DNA of 64,000 bases from Rhizophagus irregularis (GCF_026210795.1 NC_089451.1:1348001-1412000); one strand, 5' to 3'; positions 11,947-25,600 are shown, numbered from the stretch's first letter. The notes: generated from the sequence alone by a model not told the origin. Translations and numbers: made by a program.

Positions 11947-12689
11947 CTATTTGCATAGTAGTACCAAGAAGCATGTATTTGGCGTAATTTATACTTATTT
12001 ATATTTATCATATCTGATATTAAATTTATTTATTCCATTAAGAATAGAAAATAAAAAAAAAATATTATTAATAATTATAATTAAATGCTTAATAGATATA
12101 ACTTATTATATTGTAAACTTACATTTTCCTTAACTAAAAAGATTTAAAAATTGAAATATTATATAAAGTAATCCCAAAAGTAAATAATATTATAATATCA
12201 TACCTTTAAAAAATTTTTTAATAATTCTCTATTTCTTATATTTATGTAAAAAAATTCTAGATTCCTTTTTAAAATCTTTTTTATATTTTTTTTATTTCAA
12301 TTTCTTATATTTTAATATTTAGTGATGATCTATAATATACTATTGTGGATGTTTAATTCTACAAAATTTTTTTTTGCAATTAGCTCCATACCAACACATT
12401 CGATCATCGGAAATTGGTAATTTTTTAATCATATCTTTATTACGTCTCTCTTTAAAAATGGGTTATGAAAATTTTTCTACTAGCAAATCTTCGTTAATAT
12501 ATTTGCTGTTGTCAGTAAAGGTTTCGCTTTATCTTTTCTTTAACTTGTGAAAATCTATACTTGACCTGTTCATTATGTTTGGGAGAATGAATTTTATATT
12601 GACAAATATTTTTCATCAAATTAAATTATTTAATTGATTTCTTGCAACATTATTTCTATTTCGAATGGGGATTTTCTTTTTTCTTGTTA
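11947..12689. other. Intergenic, no gene seen
   Basis: AT-rich, no domain or structured repeat recognised. The open stretch 11951-12133 (+) has no recognisable content. Confidence 0.45.
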
Positions 12690-12848
12690 ACATAAATTTT
12701 AATTTGTGCAGGATTTGTTTTTGTATCAATATATTAAAATATGGGTACCAGTTTTTTCGGAAATAGGTTTTAGGTCCCGACCAATTAATTTACCTATCCC
12801 AATATTTTGAGGGATCGAAATTGATAATTTTTGAATTTGTTTTTCCAT
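12690..12848 (-). pseudogene. KH-domain pseudogene
   Basis: Starting at the ATG at 12848 the minus strand reads MEKQIQKLSISIPQ, then IGIGKLIGR directly followed by DLKPISEKTGTHI and a stop. Aligned with the intact KH protein at 14652-15107 (IEIGKLIGRKGRNLKPIAEK), four residues are missing exactly at the GxxG nucleic-acid-binding loop. Downstream, similarity to the intact gene fades within about 40 nt. This is a truncated, internally deleted duplicate. Confidence 0.6.
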
Positions 12849-12862
12849 TTTGTAAAAAAAGT

Positions 12863-14651
12863 GATAAAGTAACGAAGAGGATACACTCATATCTTTAATA
12901 AAAGCAAATATGTTATTATTTAATTTTGTATTTGTTTAATTTTCAATTACGTATTAATGTTATTGTACTATTAAAGATATTCAAATAAATCGGATATCAT
13001 TTTCTGAAAGAATGACGCGGGGACGTTAATGAATTACTTGAAATTCCATAAAACGATCTTCGAATTCTGTTTTGTGCAACATTGACAATTTACGAATATT
13101 TTTTTTTTTTTAAAAAAAAAGTGATAATTTATCAGGACCCCGAGTTATGGTCAGGGAAGATCGGCAACACATTTACTATTAGCTCTTCGCATTTCTTCAG
13201 GGTTGGCACTATGTAATGCTGGTAGGCATTATCCACGAATGGAAACGATCTACATGATTTGGCTCATTAATAAGTTCTATGTATAGCTCGGGGTCTTAAT
13301 TTATCTCTAAAATAGCAAGGAATTATATTTCGAAATTTAATAATATTATTGCTATGATAAAATACAAAATACAATGTTGAATATTATTTGACGTATTTCT
13401 AAAGGGTTAAATATTTAAAATAAAAAAAGTAATTACCGTAACACTTAACAGTTAAAGGATCATCTAGAAGCTAATTCTTTCAGAAGATCATTGCTACTAC
13501 GCTACTACGCCTTCAGAAATTAATTTTTCCGGAATCTAAATGTTAGTACCAGACGCTTAAAGAATAATCTAGTAACTTCATGTACTTAATAATTTTACTT
13601 ACTTGTAAAATAACGTTTCAGAACAGAAACCTGGTAATGAATCGGAACCACAATAATTAGAATATAAAAAAAGAAAGCTCAGCGCAGGAATAATCATAAA
13701 GAATATATGTCATACTTAGTAATTTTCGCATTTAGTTACACTGTATTAGTATACCCCTCGCCAGATTATGCAAGGGATCACAGCCATTCACAGGAAAAAA
13801 TTTTGCAGTGATTTGAACGTCAACACAAAAAAAAAACTTGATGAAATTAATCAGATAATGCAAAGCCATTACTACCATCTCCGCTATACCCAATTACTGT
13901 ATAACACATACATCCTAGTGATTTGAGTGTTAAGTTTTCAAAAAGATTTTGCTTCCACTTAATATATTTTAATATCAAATAATTACATGATCCCAACTAA
14001 GTTTTCTCTCGCCAATTATGTGGCCAGCAGACCAACATTTGATATACGTATGTTTTATCTCTTAAAATATAGGTATTAAGTTCGATATATTACTAGATAA
14101 TGAAACAATTTTTTTTAACGTAAAAAAATATTTGAGACTCACGAAACGAAAAAATTAATATGATATTATATAGTTTTTTAAGGAGCTTTAACTACCTAAT
14201 GACGAAATTGAATTTCGTTATGATGAAACATTTTTCTCAATGAATACTAGAAGGGAGTGACTATTTGATTTTTGATTTTTGAATACTAACCTATTTTGGT
14301 TAGGAATTCTTTTATTTATTATTTTTTTTTTAAAAAAAAGGTTATATAAGGATATTTTCTATAACTAAAAAAAAATGAATAAATAATAAAGACTAAAAAT
14401 AAATGATAAAAAATAAATGTTTAATTGAGAGATAATAAAATGAAAAAACTACATAATTGATAATTGACAATAAAAAATTAAAAGACAAAAAAAAAAGATT
14501 TAATTGGATTGATTGTGATTCATGTGGTTTACAGGAACGTTTCTTTTAACATTTTCCTTATTTCGTGACTAAATATTTATCGGAGGAGATGAAGAATATT
14601 TTATATTAATAAAAAAATCATCAAATAAAATGTTAACAAATTCATAAATTT
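12863..14651. other. Intergenic, no gene seen
   Basis: Contains a few less AT-rich patches (13130-13300, 13740-13800, 13980-14040) that may be old transposon DNA, but no open frame or domain can be named. Confidence 0.4.
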
Positions 14652-15107
14652 TTAAAAATATCTTGCTTGTCGTGTTTTGGTCGTATGCGGCATTTTTCGT
14701 TTAAACTTTTTTCTTTTTTCCTTCATATCGTTATCTTTATGATTTCTTGGTGTTGCTTTTTGATGGTTACTATTATCTGAAATTCTAACATTTTTTTCCA
14801 CTTTTTCTATATTTTTTCTTTGATTTCTTGTTTCGATATCTTTTAGTAACTTGTCTACTTGAAATTTTGTTTCGTCGATCCTCTTCCCAGGAGAACTATT
14901 TCCAACCCTACCTTTAATTATTTTAATTTCAATCTGTGCTGGATTTGTATTGTCAATCACGTGTATATGTGTACCAGTCTTTTCAGCAATTGGTTTTAGG
15001 TTACGTCCTTTACGACCAATTAATTTACCAATTTCAATATGTTTAGAAATTTCAATAGTGGTCGAAACGACTGAATATCTGATGGAATTTTGCATTTGGT
15101 TTTCCAT
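14652..15107 (-). CDS. Small KH-domain protein
   Basis: A single open frame of 151 aa without evident intron. Residues about 16-60 form a KH type I fold signature: TTIEISKHIEIGKLIGRKG, with the GxxG loop GRKG at residues 31-34, then NLKPIAEKTGTHIHVID and a beta strand (AQIEIKIIKG). The rest is basic and low in complexity (KERKK..KRKMPHT), which suggests RNA binding. KH domains bind single-stranded RNA or DNA through the GxxG loop; the target here is unknown. The ATG at 15107 is chosen because it opens just before the first KH strand and a duplicate at 12848 begins at the same place. Nothing suggests co-transcription with neighbours. Confidence 0.7.
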   Translation of the reverse strand: MENQMQNSIRYSVVSTTIEISKHIEIGKLIGRKGRNLKPIAEKTGTHIHVIDNTNPAQIEIKIIKGRVGNSSPGKRIDETKFQVDKLLKDIETRNQRKNIEKVEKNVRISDNSNHQKATPRNHKDNDMKEKRKKFKRKMPHTTKTRQARYF

Positions 15108-17506
15108 TTTGTGAAGAATTGATTATTCTTTTTTTATTATTATTAGAAAGAGGAAAATAAATATATAATTTTTTGTTTTTTGAAAAATGTGAATTTATAA
15201 GAGGGGAATATTTATAATTTAGCAGTTATCTCTGCAAGCAAAAACATTTTATTGACACAAAACCAACAAAAGTTTTATTACTATTTTTTTTCTTCAACAA
15301 AACCATCGTTTTTTTTATTAACAAAAAACTAAATGATTTGCACAATAAACGGGCAAAAATATTTTAAATAAATTTTGTTAAAGCCGAGATTTTATTATGA
15401 AAGACAATTATTCTCTTTTGAGCATGAAAAAAAAAATTGGTTATTTGTTATTTGAAGGATTTTCATGTGATGATAAGCGACTATCACAAAAAGGGCATGG
15501 CCGGATACTTTTGTCTGAATCATCGGCTCTTGCGCATTATAATATTAAATTACCTCATTAATTATCAATTACCCTATTTCTTACTGCGTATATTAAATCT
15601 TTAGTTTAAAGATTTCAGTTAGTTAAAGTAATTAGTCATAGTCTAAGTAGTCTATTTCGCAGAAAAGTTGTTTTTTCACACCTTTTTTTCTTGATTTTTG
15701 TTTTCTTTTCTTTCCAAATATCTTATAAAATTTTCTTGTCTTTATTTAAATTTTCTTTAAATTAGAAAGTAACTTGCATTGATTTTGTACTGGACTCGTA
15801 CTGGATTCCGTACTTGATGTTACTATAATTCTCTCGGCAATGACACTTTAGAATTGAAATAATAATGAATTCCTATTTTTTTCTTTTTGAAATGACTAAT
15901 ACCAATTTCTTGAAATGATACCTTTATTCAAAGAAATTTAGCGAACTAAAATTGGTTCGTATTTCACTAAAATTATTTGCTTTTATGTAGTGAATATTTT
16001 GTACTAGACAATGAAATAGCGACGCTCTTTATTATCAAAAATTTTTAATTATCGTGAAGTAATAATATGATACTTATTATATTTAACACTACAACCTCAA
16101 TACAATACACACAAGATACAATAAACGTTCAAATTACTGTTTTATTTCTTTTTGAAGCTAAACTTCAACGTGTTATATAATATTTAAAGGTCGCAAATGC
16201 TTATCTTATTTATCCAATCTCCCAAGGGAAACTGCAATAGTTTAGACTTAAGATATCTTCTAAACTTTTTATTAGTAATATACTATGTAACGTTTTTATT
16301 TGTCATGTGATCTTTATAAATAAAGTCAATTATTTGTAGAATAAATATTTATCGACCTTTTAATTATTTTTAAGAATTTTGGAATATTTGAAAGTTTAAA
16401 CATAATTACAAATATTTTAATTAAATATTAAAGAAACAATCGATAAAAATCTGATTGATTGTTATGTGTTTTTAATCCTTGATAAATAATAATTTACAAT
16501 TATATATTAGTAAAAGAAACTTTTAATTTAACTAGTATGATCTCTCGGTTCGTACAATACAAATCGGGATTTATGTGCCAATGATTAATATAAATATTAT
16601 TAAAAATGCATCAATAAAAATAAATGTACACTTTAGTTATTTTTATATAATGGTATAACTCTTTCAAATATTACAAATCCTCAAGCAGTTTACTTAAATA
16701 GACTTTTAGATTAAAAATATTTTAGCAGAACCAATTCATTTGAAGAATATTCACGTAATTATTATCTTAATTTATATTATGAACTTAATCGAAATATTTT
16801 TGAGCGTAAAATTTATAAAAATTATTTAGTTAAAAAATTTTGAAAACCATCTTTTTTGTTAATTTATTTCTTTAGTGCTTCCAAAATAAATACCAGTATT
16901 CAAACATTTAAACTCTTTCAAATTTTTGATTAATGATTTAAAAGTTCATAATATTAAAAATAATGATATTAAGATAAACAGGAAATTTTAATTTCAGTTA
17001 TTTTATTTTATTTATTTTTTTATAATAATAATAATTATTAGTAATCGAATTTTTCTTTCATAAACATAAATGACTATATTATAACTGAACTGAATTCATT
17101 TTTTTACCTAATAATAACTAAATAATTTTTTTTTTTATTATTGAATCTTGAAATATATATATAAAACTAATCATAAAAATTATCATTATCAATAGTAACA
17201 TGCATTAAAAAATTTATATTAAAAATTTTTGTACAATATATTCAAATCTAAATCTACGTGCTGTATCTGTCACAAATAATACCAAAATAGTAATTTATTT
17301 ATTTTTTTTTTCGTGAAATCCGTACTACGAAGTACTATATTTTCTATCAGAGTTTATAAAAAGAAATTTCTTGATGAAACTCTTTTGTGATCATCAGCTG
17401 ATTTTTGAACGCCCATCGCTGCTGTGCGACTGTAATACACGTTGATTAAAAAAAGTGTATTTTAGACGAAAATATTAAGCCGAAAATAGTAGATGTTTGA
17501 ATATTC
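15108..17506. other. Intergenic, no gene seen
   Basis: About 2.4 kb without recognisable coding content. Long A/T runs and several short palindromes (for example near 17325, CGTACTACGAAGTACTA) but no feature that I can name. Confidence 0.45.
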
Positions 17507-18243
17507 GTGTAGTTAACCGAAATATCCAACCGGGAGCGCAAGAAACGCCAATATATAATTTTCCAGGAGACTAAAAAGACAAGGAGGCAACATCAAAATG
17601 TGATGATTTTATATATAATTAATTTATTTATTAACTTAAAATTAACATTTCTTTTAAAATTTATTAAATTTACATACTAATAATAAAATATATAAAAATT
17701 TTATAATCATTTATACTTTATTAAATGTTCAAACAAAATTTATTTTAATTATACTATTATTCAATTTAATTATACTACAAATGCCTTACTTTTGTTTCTC
17801 AATCCAATAATTTAATAGCATTCTCGTCAATGCATTAACAGGTAATTCAAATCTTTTAATAATTTTAGAAACAGCTAATTCAAATCAATCAAAAATAAAA
17901 ACTGTCATTTAATTTTTAAAAAGAATTAAAAATTATTTACAAGCAAATATTAAAATTCTTAAACAATTTTACACCAATCAATACCATTCAATAATTGTTA
18001 ATTTATCAAAGAAAAGTATATAATTATTGTATTACGCTAGTATAGATTACATAATGTTTACCATAATAATGGTAAACATTGTAATATGCACAATCAGGAT
18101 TTTCATTATATTAAAATATCTAGCCGTAAATAGTAGTAGTTGAATGAAGAAATTATTCAAGATCGACATGGATTTTTTTCGGCTGGGTGTTGTTTATCCG
18201 AAAATTTACTGCGTCTTCGGCTAAATTTTTCGGCTAACTACAC
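17507..18243. mobile_element. Candidate MITE with short TIRs
   Basis: The left end GTGTAGTTAACCGAAA and the right end TTTTCGGCTAACTACAC are inverted copies (one mismatch over 16 nt), 737 bp apart. The interior has no open frame. A direct repeat of AGCCG.AAATAGTAG lies just outside the left end (17478) and inside the right end (18121). No clear target-site duplication is seen, so the call is tentative. Confidence 0.35.
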
Positions 18244-18639
18244 CATTATATTGCCACGTACCAGGACCAATGAACTTAGTTCAAATCAATATCATAATTA
18301 AATTTGTATACTAAAAGAAAATTCTGATTTATATTTAGAAAAATCAGGTATTATGTAATACTAATTATAATTTTTGTTGAGTTTATTATACAGTAGTTAA
18401 TAATTAGTTAAATAAGTAATAGTTATTTCACAGATACAGTATCAATGATTTTCACGTTATCCGTACCATAAAGCCCTTTAATATACTAATTAATGATAGA
18501 CTTTTTATTAATGTTTATAGACTTTTTACCCATCTTTTTAAATTAACACCACCCGTGAGAATATCAAGAAAAAAATCACAAATTTCAACTAGGAACCGTG
18601 GGGTAATAATAACTATAATATAAAAAAATATTCCAATAA

Positions 18640-19085
18640 ATTTTCCAATAAATTTTTAAGCCGAAATTCTCAATACCCTTATTAAAAAATTATTTTCAAT
18701 AAAATTTTCTATTAAACCCATCTATAAAAACTTTTCAACCAACAAAAACTCTGGTAAAAAAACTCCCTTTTAAAGAAAAATTATTTAATGAAATTCTCTA
18801 TCAAAAAAAAGCTTCCTATTAAAAAAATTCACTAACAAAATTTTCTACTAAAAAATGTTTTCATCTATTAAAAATTTCTCAAAAGAAATTCTTTATCAAT
18901 AAAAATTCCCTTCTACTAAAAAATTTCTTTAATGAAGCTCTATCAAAAAAAAAAAGATCTCTCCTGTTAAAAAATTTTCTAACGAAATACTCTATCAAAA
19001 AAAATCTCCCTTGTTAAAAAAAATTTTCAAATAAAATTATCAATCAAAAAAACTATTGTTATTAAAAAAAAAATCCCCAATAAAT
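18640..19085. repeat. Degenerate minisatellite, period 48-50 nt
   Basis: The phrase GAAATTCTCTATC recurs with small changes at 18790, 18885, 18934, 18984 and about 19033, that is at spacings of 95, 49, 50 and 49 nt. Each unit also holds a TTAAAAAA.TTTTCTAA stretch. Similar but weaker phrases extend back to about 18640. Non-coding. Confidence 0.55.
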
Positions 19086-19197
19086 TTTATTATATCGATC
19101 TATTATTATTACAAAATTATTTTTTTTATCGATAAAAAATCTCGTTAAACGAATAATAAATCTTATTGACTATCTATTACTTATAAAGTTAATAATT

Positions 19198-19329
19198 CCC
19201 TATAAAAAGAATGAACCTTTCACGGATCCATTCACGGAAAATGTAAATAATTCGATAAATTTGGAAATATGCCTTTTACGGAAGAAAGATGGAATAAAAA
19301 AAGATCGGAACAACTTTTTTTTTACAAGG
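19198..19329. mobile_element. Small MITE of the CCCTATAAA family, copy 1
   Basis: Begins CCCTATAAAAAGAATG and ends CTTTTTTTTACAAGG, with an interior (CCATTCACGGAAAATGTAAA, AATTCGATAAATT, CCTTTTACGGAA.AAAGATGG) nearly identical to the element at 60246-60429. The flanking ATT on both sides could be a 3-bp target duplication. Confidence 0.45.
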
Positions 19330-19602
19330 ATTGTTTTTTTAGTAAGTAACACTACACTAATACTAATAAGTAAAATAAATAATCAACATCGGTATCTGTC
19401 GATCCAAATTTCAAATTATAAAATCACGGAACTGATAGATCATCTATACGGGCTGAACATAGCGGCTACATAACCTATTTTGTAGTAATTTCTACTTTTG
19501 GTTTAAATATACCTTTTTAGCGATATCTTAAGAAAAAAAATTTTTTTTTGTTCAAATCTTGTCAAAAAAAAAATTTTTTTCTACAAATTTCTAAAATAAC
19601 TG

Positions 19603-22600
19603 ATGGGAACTGAATTTAGTAAAACAAATATCCCAGATAGGGATACTGATACAATAAACACCAAAAATTGTTTGTATTGTAATAAACCTTTTGAAGAATT
19701 ATGGTGTAAAAAATGTATTAATTCCTTTGAAAAATCAACAGAAAATGGTGATCAAGAAGCAATGTTTAATTTAGCCAACTGTTATAAGAATGGAAAAGGG
19801 ACAGAAAAGAATTTAATAAAAGCCCTTCATTGGTTTGAAAAAGCAGCAGAAAAAGATCATATTGATGCAATGTTTAATTCAGCTGTATGCTATAGAAATG
19901 GAGAAGGAACGGAAAAGAATTTTGAAAAAGCCTTTCATTGGTATCATAAAGCAGCATAAAAAGTTCATATTGATGCGATGTTTAATTTAGCTGTGTGTTA
20001 TAAAAATGGAGAAGGAACAGAAAAGAATTTTAAAAATACCTTTCATTGGTATCAAGAAGCAGCAGAAAAAGACCATATTGACGCAATGTTTAATTTAGCT
20101 GTATGTTATAAAAATGGAGAAGGAACAGAAAAGAATTTTGAAAAAGCCTTTCATTGGTTTCAAAAAGCAGCAGAAAATGATCATATTGATGCAATGTTTT
20201 ATTTGGCCAATAGTTATTATAATGAAGTAGGAATGGAAAGAAATTTTGAAAAAGCCTTTCATTGGTTTCAAAAAGCAGCAGAAAAAAACCATACCGATGC
20301 AATGTTTAATTTAGCTGTATGTTATAAAAATGGAGAAGGAACAGAAATGAATTTTGAAAAAGCCTTTTATTGGTATCAAAAAGCAGTAGAAACGAATCAT
20401 ATTGATACAATGTTTTATTTGGCCTATAGTTATTATAATGAAGTAGAATCAGAAAAGAATATTGAAAACCCCTTTCATTGGTTTCAAAAAGCAGTAGAAA
20501 AAGAAATGCTACATTTGACCAATAGCTATTATAATGGAGTAGGAACAGAAAAGAATTTTGAAAAAGCTTTTCATTGGTTTCAAAAAGCAGCAGAAAAAAA
20601 CCATACTGATGCAATGTTTAATTTAGCTGTATTTTATAAAAATGGAGAAGGAACAGAAAAGAATTCTAAAAATTCCTTTCATTCGTATCAAGAAGAAGCA
20701 GAAAAAGATAATATTGATGCAATATTTAATTTAGCTGTATGTTATAAAAATGGAGTAGGAACAGAAAAGAATTTTGAAAAAGCCTTTCATTGGTTTCAAA
20801 AAGCAGCAGAAAAAGATCATATTGATGCAATGTTTTATTTGGCCAGCTATTATAATGAAGTAGGAATAGAAAAGAATTTTGAAAAAGCCTTTCATTGGTT
20901 TCAAAAAGCAGCAGAAAAAAACCATACTAATGCAATGTTTAATTTAGCTGTATGTTATAGAAATGGAGAAGGAACAGAAAAGAATCTTGAAAAAGCCTTT
21001 CATTGGTATCAAAAAGCAGCAGTAAAGGATTTTATTGATACAATGTTTTATTTGGCCTATAGTTATTATAATGAAGTAGGAACAGAAAAGAATTTTGAAA
21101 AAGCCTTTCATTGGTTTCAAAAAGCAGCAGAAAAAGATAATACTGGTGCAATGTTTAATTTGATCAATAGCTATTATAATGGAGAAGAAACAGAAAAGAA
21201 TTTTGAAAATACCTTTCATTGGTATCAAGAAGCAGCAGAAAAAGATAATATTAATGCAATGTTTAATTTAGGTGTAGGTTATAAAAATGGAGAAGGAACA
21301 GAAAAGAATTTTGAAAAAGCCTTTCATTGGTTTCAAAAATCAGCAGAAAAAAACGATACTATTGCAATGTTTGTTTTAGCTGAATGTTATAAAAATGGAG
21401 AAGGAATAGAAAAGAATTTTGAAAAAGCCTTTCATTGGTATCAAAAAGCAGTAGAAAAGGTTCATATTGATGCAATGTTTTATTTGGCCCATAGTTATTA
21501 TAAAGAAATAGGAACAGAAAAGAATTTTGAAAAAGCCTTTCATTGGTTTCAAAAAGCAGCAGAAAAAGATCATATTAAAGCAATGTCTAGTTTAGCTATA
21601 TGTTATAAAAATGGAGAAGGAACAGAAAAGAATTGTGAAAAAGCCTTTCATTGGTATCAAAAAGCAGCAGAAAAAGATCATATCAATGCAATGTTTTATT
21701 TGGCCAATATTTATTATAATGGAGAAGGAACAGAAAAGAATTTTGAAAAAACCTTTTATTGGTTTCAAAAAGCAGCAGAAAAAGATCATATTGATGCAAT
21801 GTTTTATTTGGCTATTAGCTACTATAATGAAGTAGGAATAGAAAGAAATTTTGAAAAAGCCTTTTATTGGTCTCAAAAGGCAGCAGAAAAAGATCATATT
21901 GATGCAATGTTTTATTTGGCCAATATTTATTATATTGGAGAAGGAATAGAAAAGAATTTTGAAAAAGTCTTTTATTGGTGTCAAAAAGCAGCAAAAAAAA
22001 ACCATACTAATGCAATGTTTTATTTGGCCAATAGCTATTATATTGGAGAAGGAACAGAAAAGAATATTGAAAAAGCTTTTCATTGGTTTCAAAAAGCAGC
22101 AGAAAAAGATCATATTAAAGCAATGTCTAGTTTAGCTATATGTTATAAAAATGGAGAAGGAACAGAAAAGAATTTTGAAAAAGCCTTTCATTGGCATCAA
22201 AAAGCAGCAGAAAAAGATCATATTGCATCAATGATTAATTTAGTTGTATGTTATAAAAATGGAGAAGGAACAGAAAAGAATTTTGAAAAAGCCTTTCATT
22301 GGATTAAAAAAGCAGCGGAAAAAGATCATATTGATGCAATGTTTAATTTAGCTGTATGTTATAAACATGGAGAAGGAACTGAAAAGAATTTTGAGAAAGC
22401 CTTCCATTGGTATCACAAAGCAGCTGAAAAAAACCATACTGACGCAATGTTTATTTTAGCTGTATGTTATAAAAATGGAATAGGAATAGAAAAGAATTTT
22501 AAAAAAGCCTTTCATTGGTATCAAAAAGCAGCGGAAAAAGATCATATTAATGCAATGTTTTATTTGGCCAATATTTATAAAATTGGAGAAGGAATAGAGA

Positions 22601-25600
22601 AGAATTTTGAAAAAGCCTTTTATTGGTTTCAAAAAGCAGCAGAAAAAAACCATACTGATGCAATGTTTAATTTAGCTGTATGTTATGAAATTAGAAAAGA
22701 AACAGAAAATAATTTTAAAAAAGCCTTTTATTGGTATCAAAAAGCAGCAGAAAAAGATCATATTAATGCAATGTTTTATTTGGCCAATATTTATTATATT
22801 GGAGAAGGAACAGAAAAAAATTTTGAAAAAGCCTTTTATTGGTTTCAAAAAGCAGCAGAAAAAGATCATATTGATGCAATGATTTATTTGGCTGATAGCT
22901 ATTATAATGGAGAAGGAACAGAAAAGAATTTTGAAAAAGCCCTTTATTGGTTTCAAAAAGCAGCAAAAAAAGATCATATTGATGCAATGTTTTATTTGGC
23001 CAATATTTATAAAATTGGAAAAGGAATAGAAAAGAATTTTGAAAAAGCCCTTTATTGGTTTCAAAAAGCAGCAAAAAAAGATCATATTAATGCAATGTTT
23101 TATTTGGCCAATATTTATTATATTGGAGAAGGAACAGAAAAAAATTTTGAAAAAGCCTTTCATTGGTTTCAAAAAGCAGCAAAAAAAGTTCATACTGATG
23201 CAATGTTTAGTTTAGCTGTATGTTATAAAAATGGAGATGGAACAGAAAAGAATTTTGAAAAAGCCTTTTATTGGTTTCAGAAAGCAGCAAAAAAAGATCA
23301 TATTGATGCAATGTTTAATTTAGCTGTATGTTATAGAAATGGACAAGGAACAGAAAAGAATTTTAAAAAAGCCTTTCATTGGTTTCAAAAAGCAGCAAAA
23401 AAAGATCATATTGATGCAATGTTTTATTTGGCCAGTAGCTATTATATTGGAGAAGGAACAGAAAAAAAATTTGAAAAAGCCTTTAATTGGTTTCAAAAAG
23501 CAGCAGAAAAAAACCATACTAATGCAATGTCTAATTTAGCTGTATGTTATATAAATGGAGAAGGAACAGAAAAGAATTTTGAAAAAGCAGCAGATAAAGA
23601 TCATATTAATGCAATGTTTTATTTGGCTGATAGCTATTATATTGGAGAAGGAACAGAAAAGAATTTTGAAAAAGCCATTCATTGGTATCAAAAAGCAGCA
23701 GAAAAAGATCATATTAATGCAATGTTCTATTTGGCCAATATTTATTATACTGGAAAAGAAACAGAAAAGAATTTTGAAAAAGCCTTTCATTGGTTTCAAA
23801 AAGCAGCAAAAAAAGATCATATTGATGCAATGTTTTATTTGGCTGATATTTATTATAATAAAGAAGGAACAGAAAAGAATTTTGAAAAAGCCATTCATTG
23901 GTTCCAAAAAGCAGCAGAAAAAGATCATATTGATTCAATGTTTTATTTGGCCAATATTTATTATAATGGAGAAGGAATAGAAAAGAATTTTGAAAAAGCC
24001 TTTTATTGGTATCAAAAAGCAGCAGAAAAATACCATACTAATCAAACTAATGCAATGTTTAATTTAGCTGTATGCTATAGAAATGGAGAAGGGACAGAAA
24101 AGAATTTTGTAAAAGCCTCTTATTGGTTACAAAAAGCAGCAGAAAAAAATAATATTTATGCAATGTTTAATTTAGCTGTATGTTATAAACATGGAGAAGG
24201 AACGGAAAAGAATCTTGAAAAAGCTTTTTATTGGTATCAAAAAGCAGCAGAAAAAGATCATATTGATGCAATGTTTTCTTTGGCTAATATCTATAAAATT
24301 GGTGAAGGAACAGAAAAGAATTTTGAAAAAGCCTTTTATTGGTTTCAAAAAGCAGCAGGAAGAAACAATACTAATGCAATGTTTAATTTAGCTGTATTTT
24401 ATAAAAATGGAGAAGGAACAGAAAAGAATCTTGAAAAAGCCTTTTATTGGTATCAAAAAACGGCGGAAAAAGATCATATTGATGCAATGTTTAATTTAGC
24501 TGTATGTTATAAAAATGGAGAAGGAACAGAAAAGAATTTTGAAAAATCTTTTCATTGGTTTCAAAAAGCAGCAAAAAAAGATCATATTAATGCAATGTTT
24601 AATTTAGCTGTATGTTATAGAAATGGAGAAGGAACAGAAAAGAATTTTGAAAAAGCCTTTGATTGGTATCAAAAAGCAGCAGAAAAAGATCATATTAATG
24701 CGATGTTTTGTTTGGCCAACATTTATTATATTGGAGAAGAAATAGAAAAGAATTTTGAAAAAGCCTTTCATTGGTATCAAAAAGCAGCAAAAAAAAACCA
24801 TACTAATGCAATGCTTATTTTAGCTGAATGTTATAAAAATGGAGATGGAACAGAAAAGAATTTTGAAAAAGCCTTTCATTGGTATCAAAAAGCAGCAGGA
24901 AAAAACTCTACTGATGCAATGTTTAAATTAGCTAATTGCTATAGAATTGGAGAAGGAACAGAAAAGAATTCTGAAAAAGCCTTTTATTGGTTTCAAAAAG
25001 CAGCAGAAAAAGATCATATCTATGCAATGTATAATTTAGCTACATGTTATTGTAATGAAGAAGGAACAGAAAAGAATTTTGAAAAAGCCTTTGATTGGTA
25101 TCAAAAAGCAGCAGAAAAAGATCATATTGAAGCAATGTTGTTGTTGGCCAATAGCTATTATACTGGAAAAGGGACAGAAAAGAATTTTGAAAAAGCTTTT
25201 CATTGGTGTCAAAAAGCAGCAGAAAAAGATCATATCAATGCATTGTTATTTTTAGCTGAATGTTATAAAAATGGAGTAGGAATAGAAAAGAATTTTGAAA
25301 AAGCTTTTCATTGGTATCAAAAAGCAGCAGAAAAAGATAATAACAATCATGCAATGTTTAATTTAGCTACATGTTATAAAAATGGAGTAGGAATAGAAAT
25401 GAATTTAGAAAAAGCCTTTTATTGGAATCGTAAAGCAGCGGAAAATGGTTATACTGAAGCAATGATTAATTTATCCATATATTATAGAAATGGAGAAGGA
25501 ACAGAAAAGAATTTAGAAAAGGCTTTTTATTGGCATCAAAAAGTAGCTGAAAGTAGTAAAGTGAAATCTGAAAATAAGGCTGAATTATGTAATAAGTGCA

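Noticed and set aside
19261-19473. Frame of 70 codons before the Sel1 gene
   Set aside because: It begins inside a MITE copy and has no recognisable content.
20090-25255. Many open frames of 65-173 codons on the minus strand and in the +2 frame across the Sel1 array (phrases such as FFCCFLKPMKGFFKILF or KKPFIGIKKQQKKIILMQ)
   Set aside because: They are shadows of the 108-nt repeat: without stops in one unit, none arise in the next. Stops fall at TTA codons of one unit class, which gives end points 216 nt or multiples apart.
19750-25557. Regularly spaced repeats suggestive of a CRISPR array
   Set aside because: The unit is 108 nt of coding sequence with no spacers, in a eukaryotic intron-containing gene.
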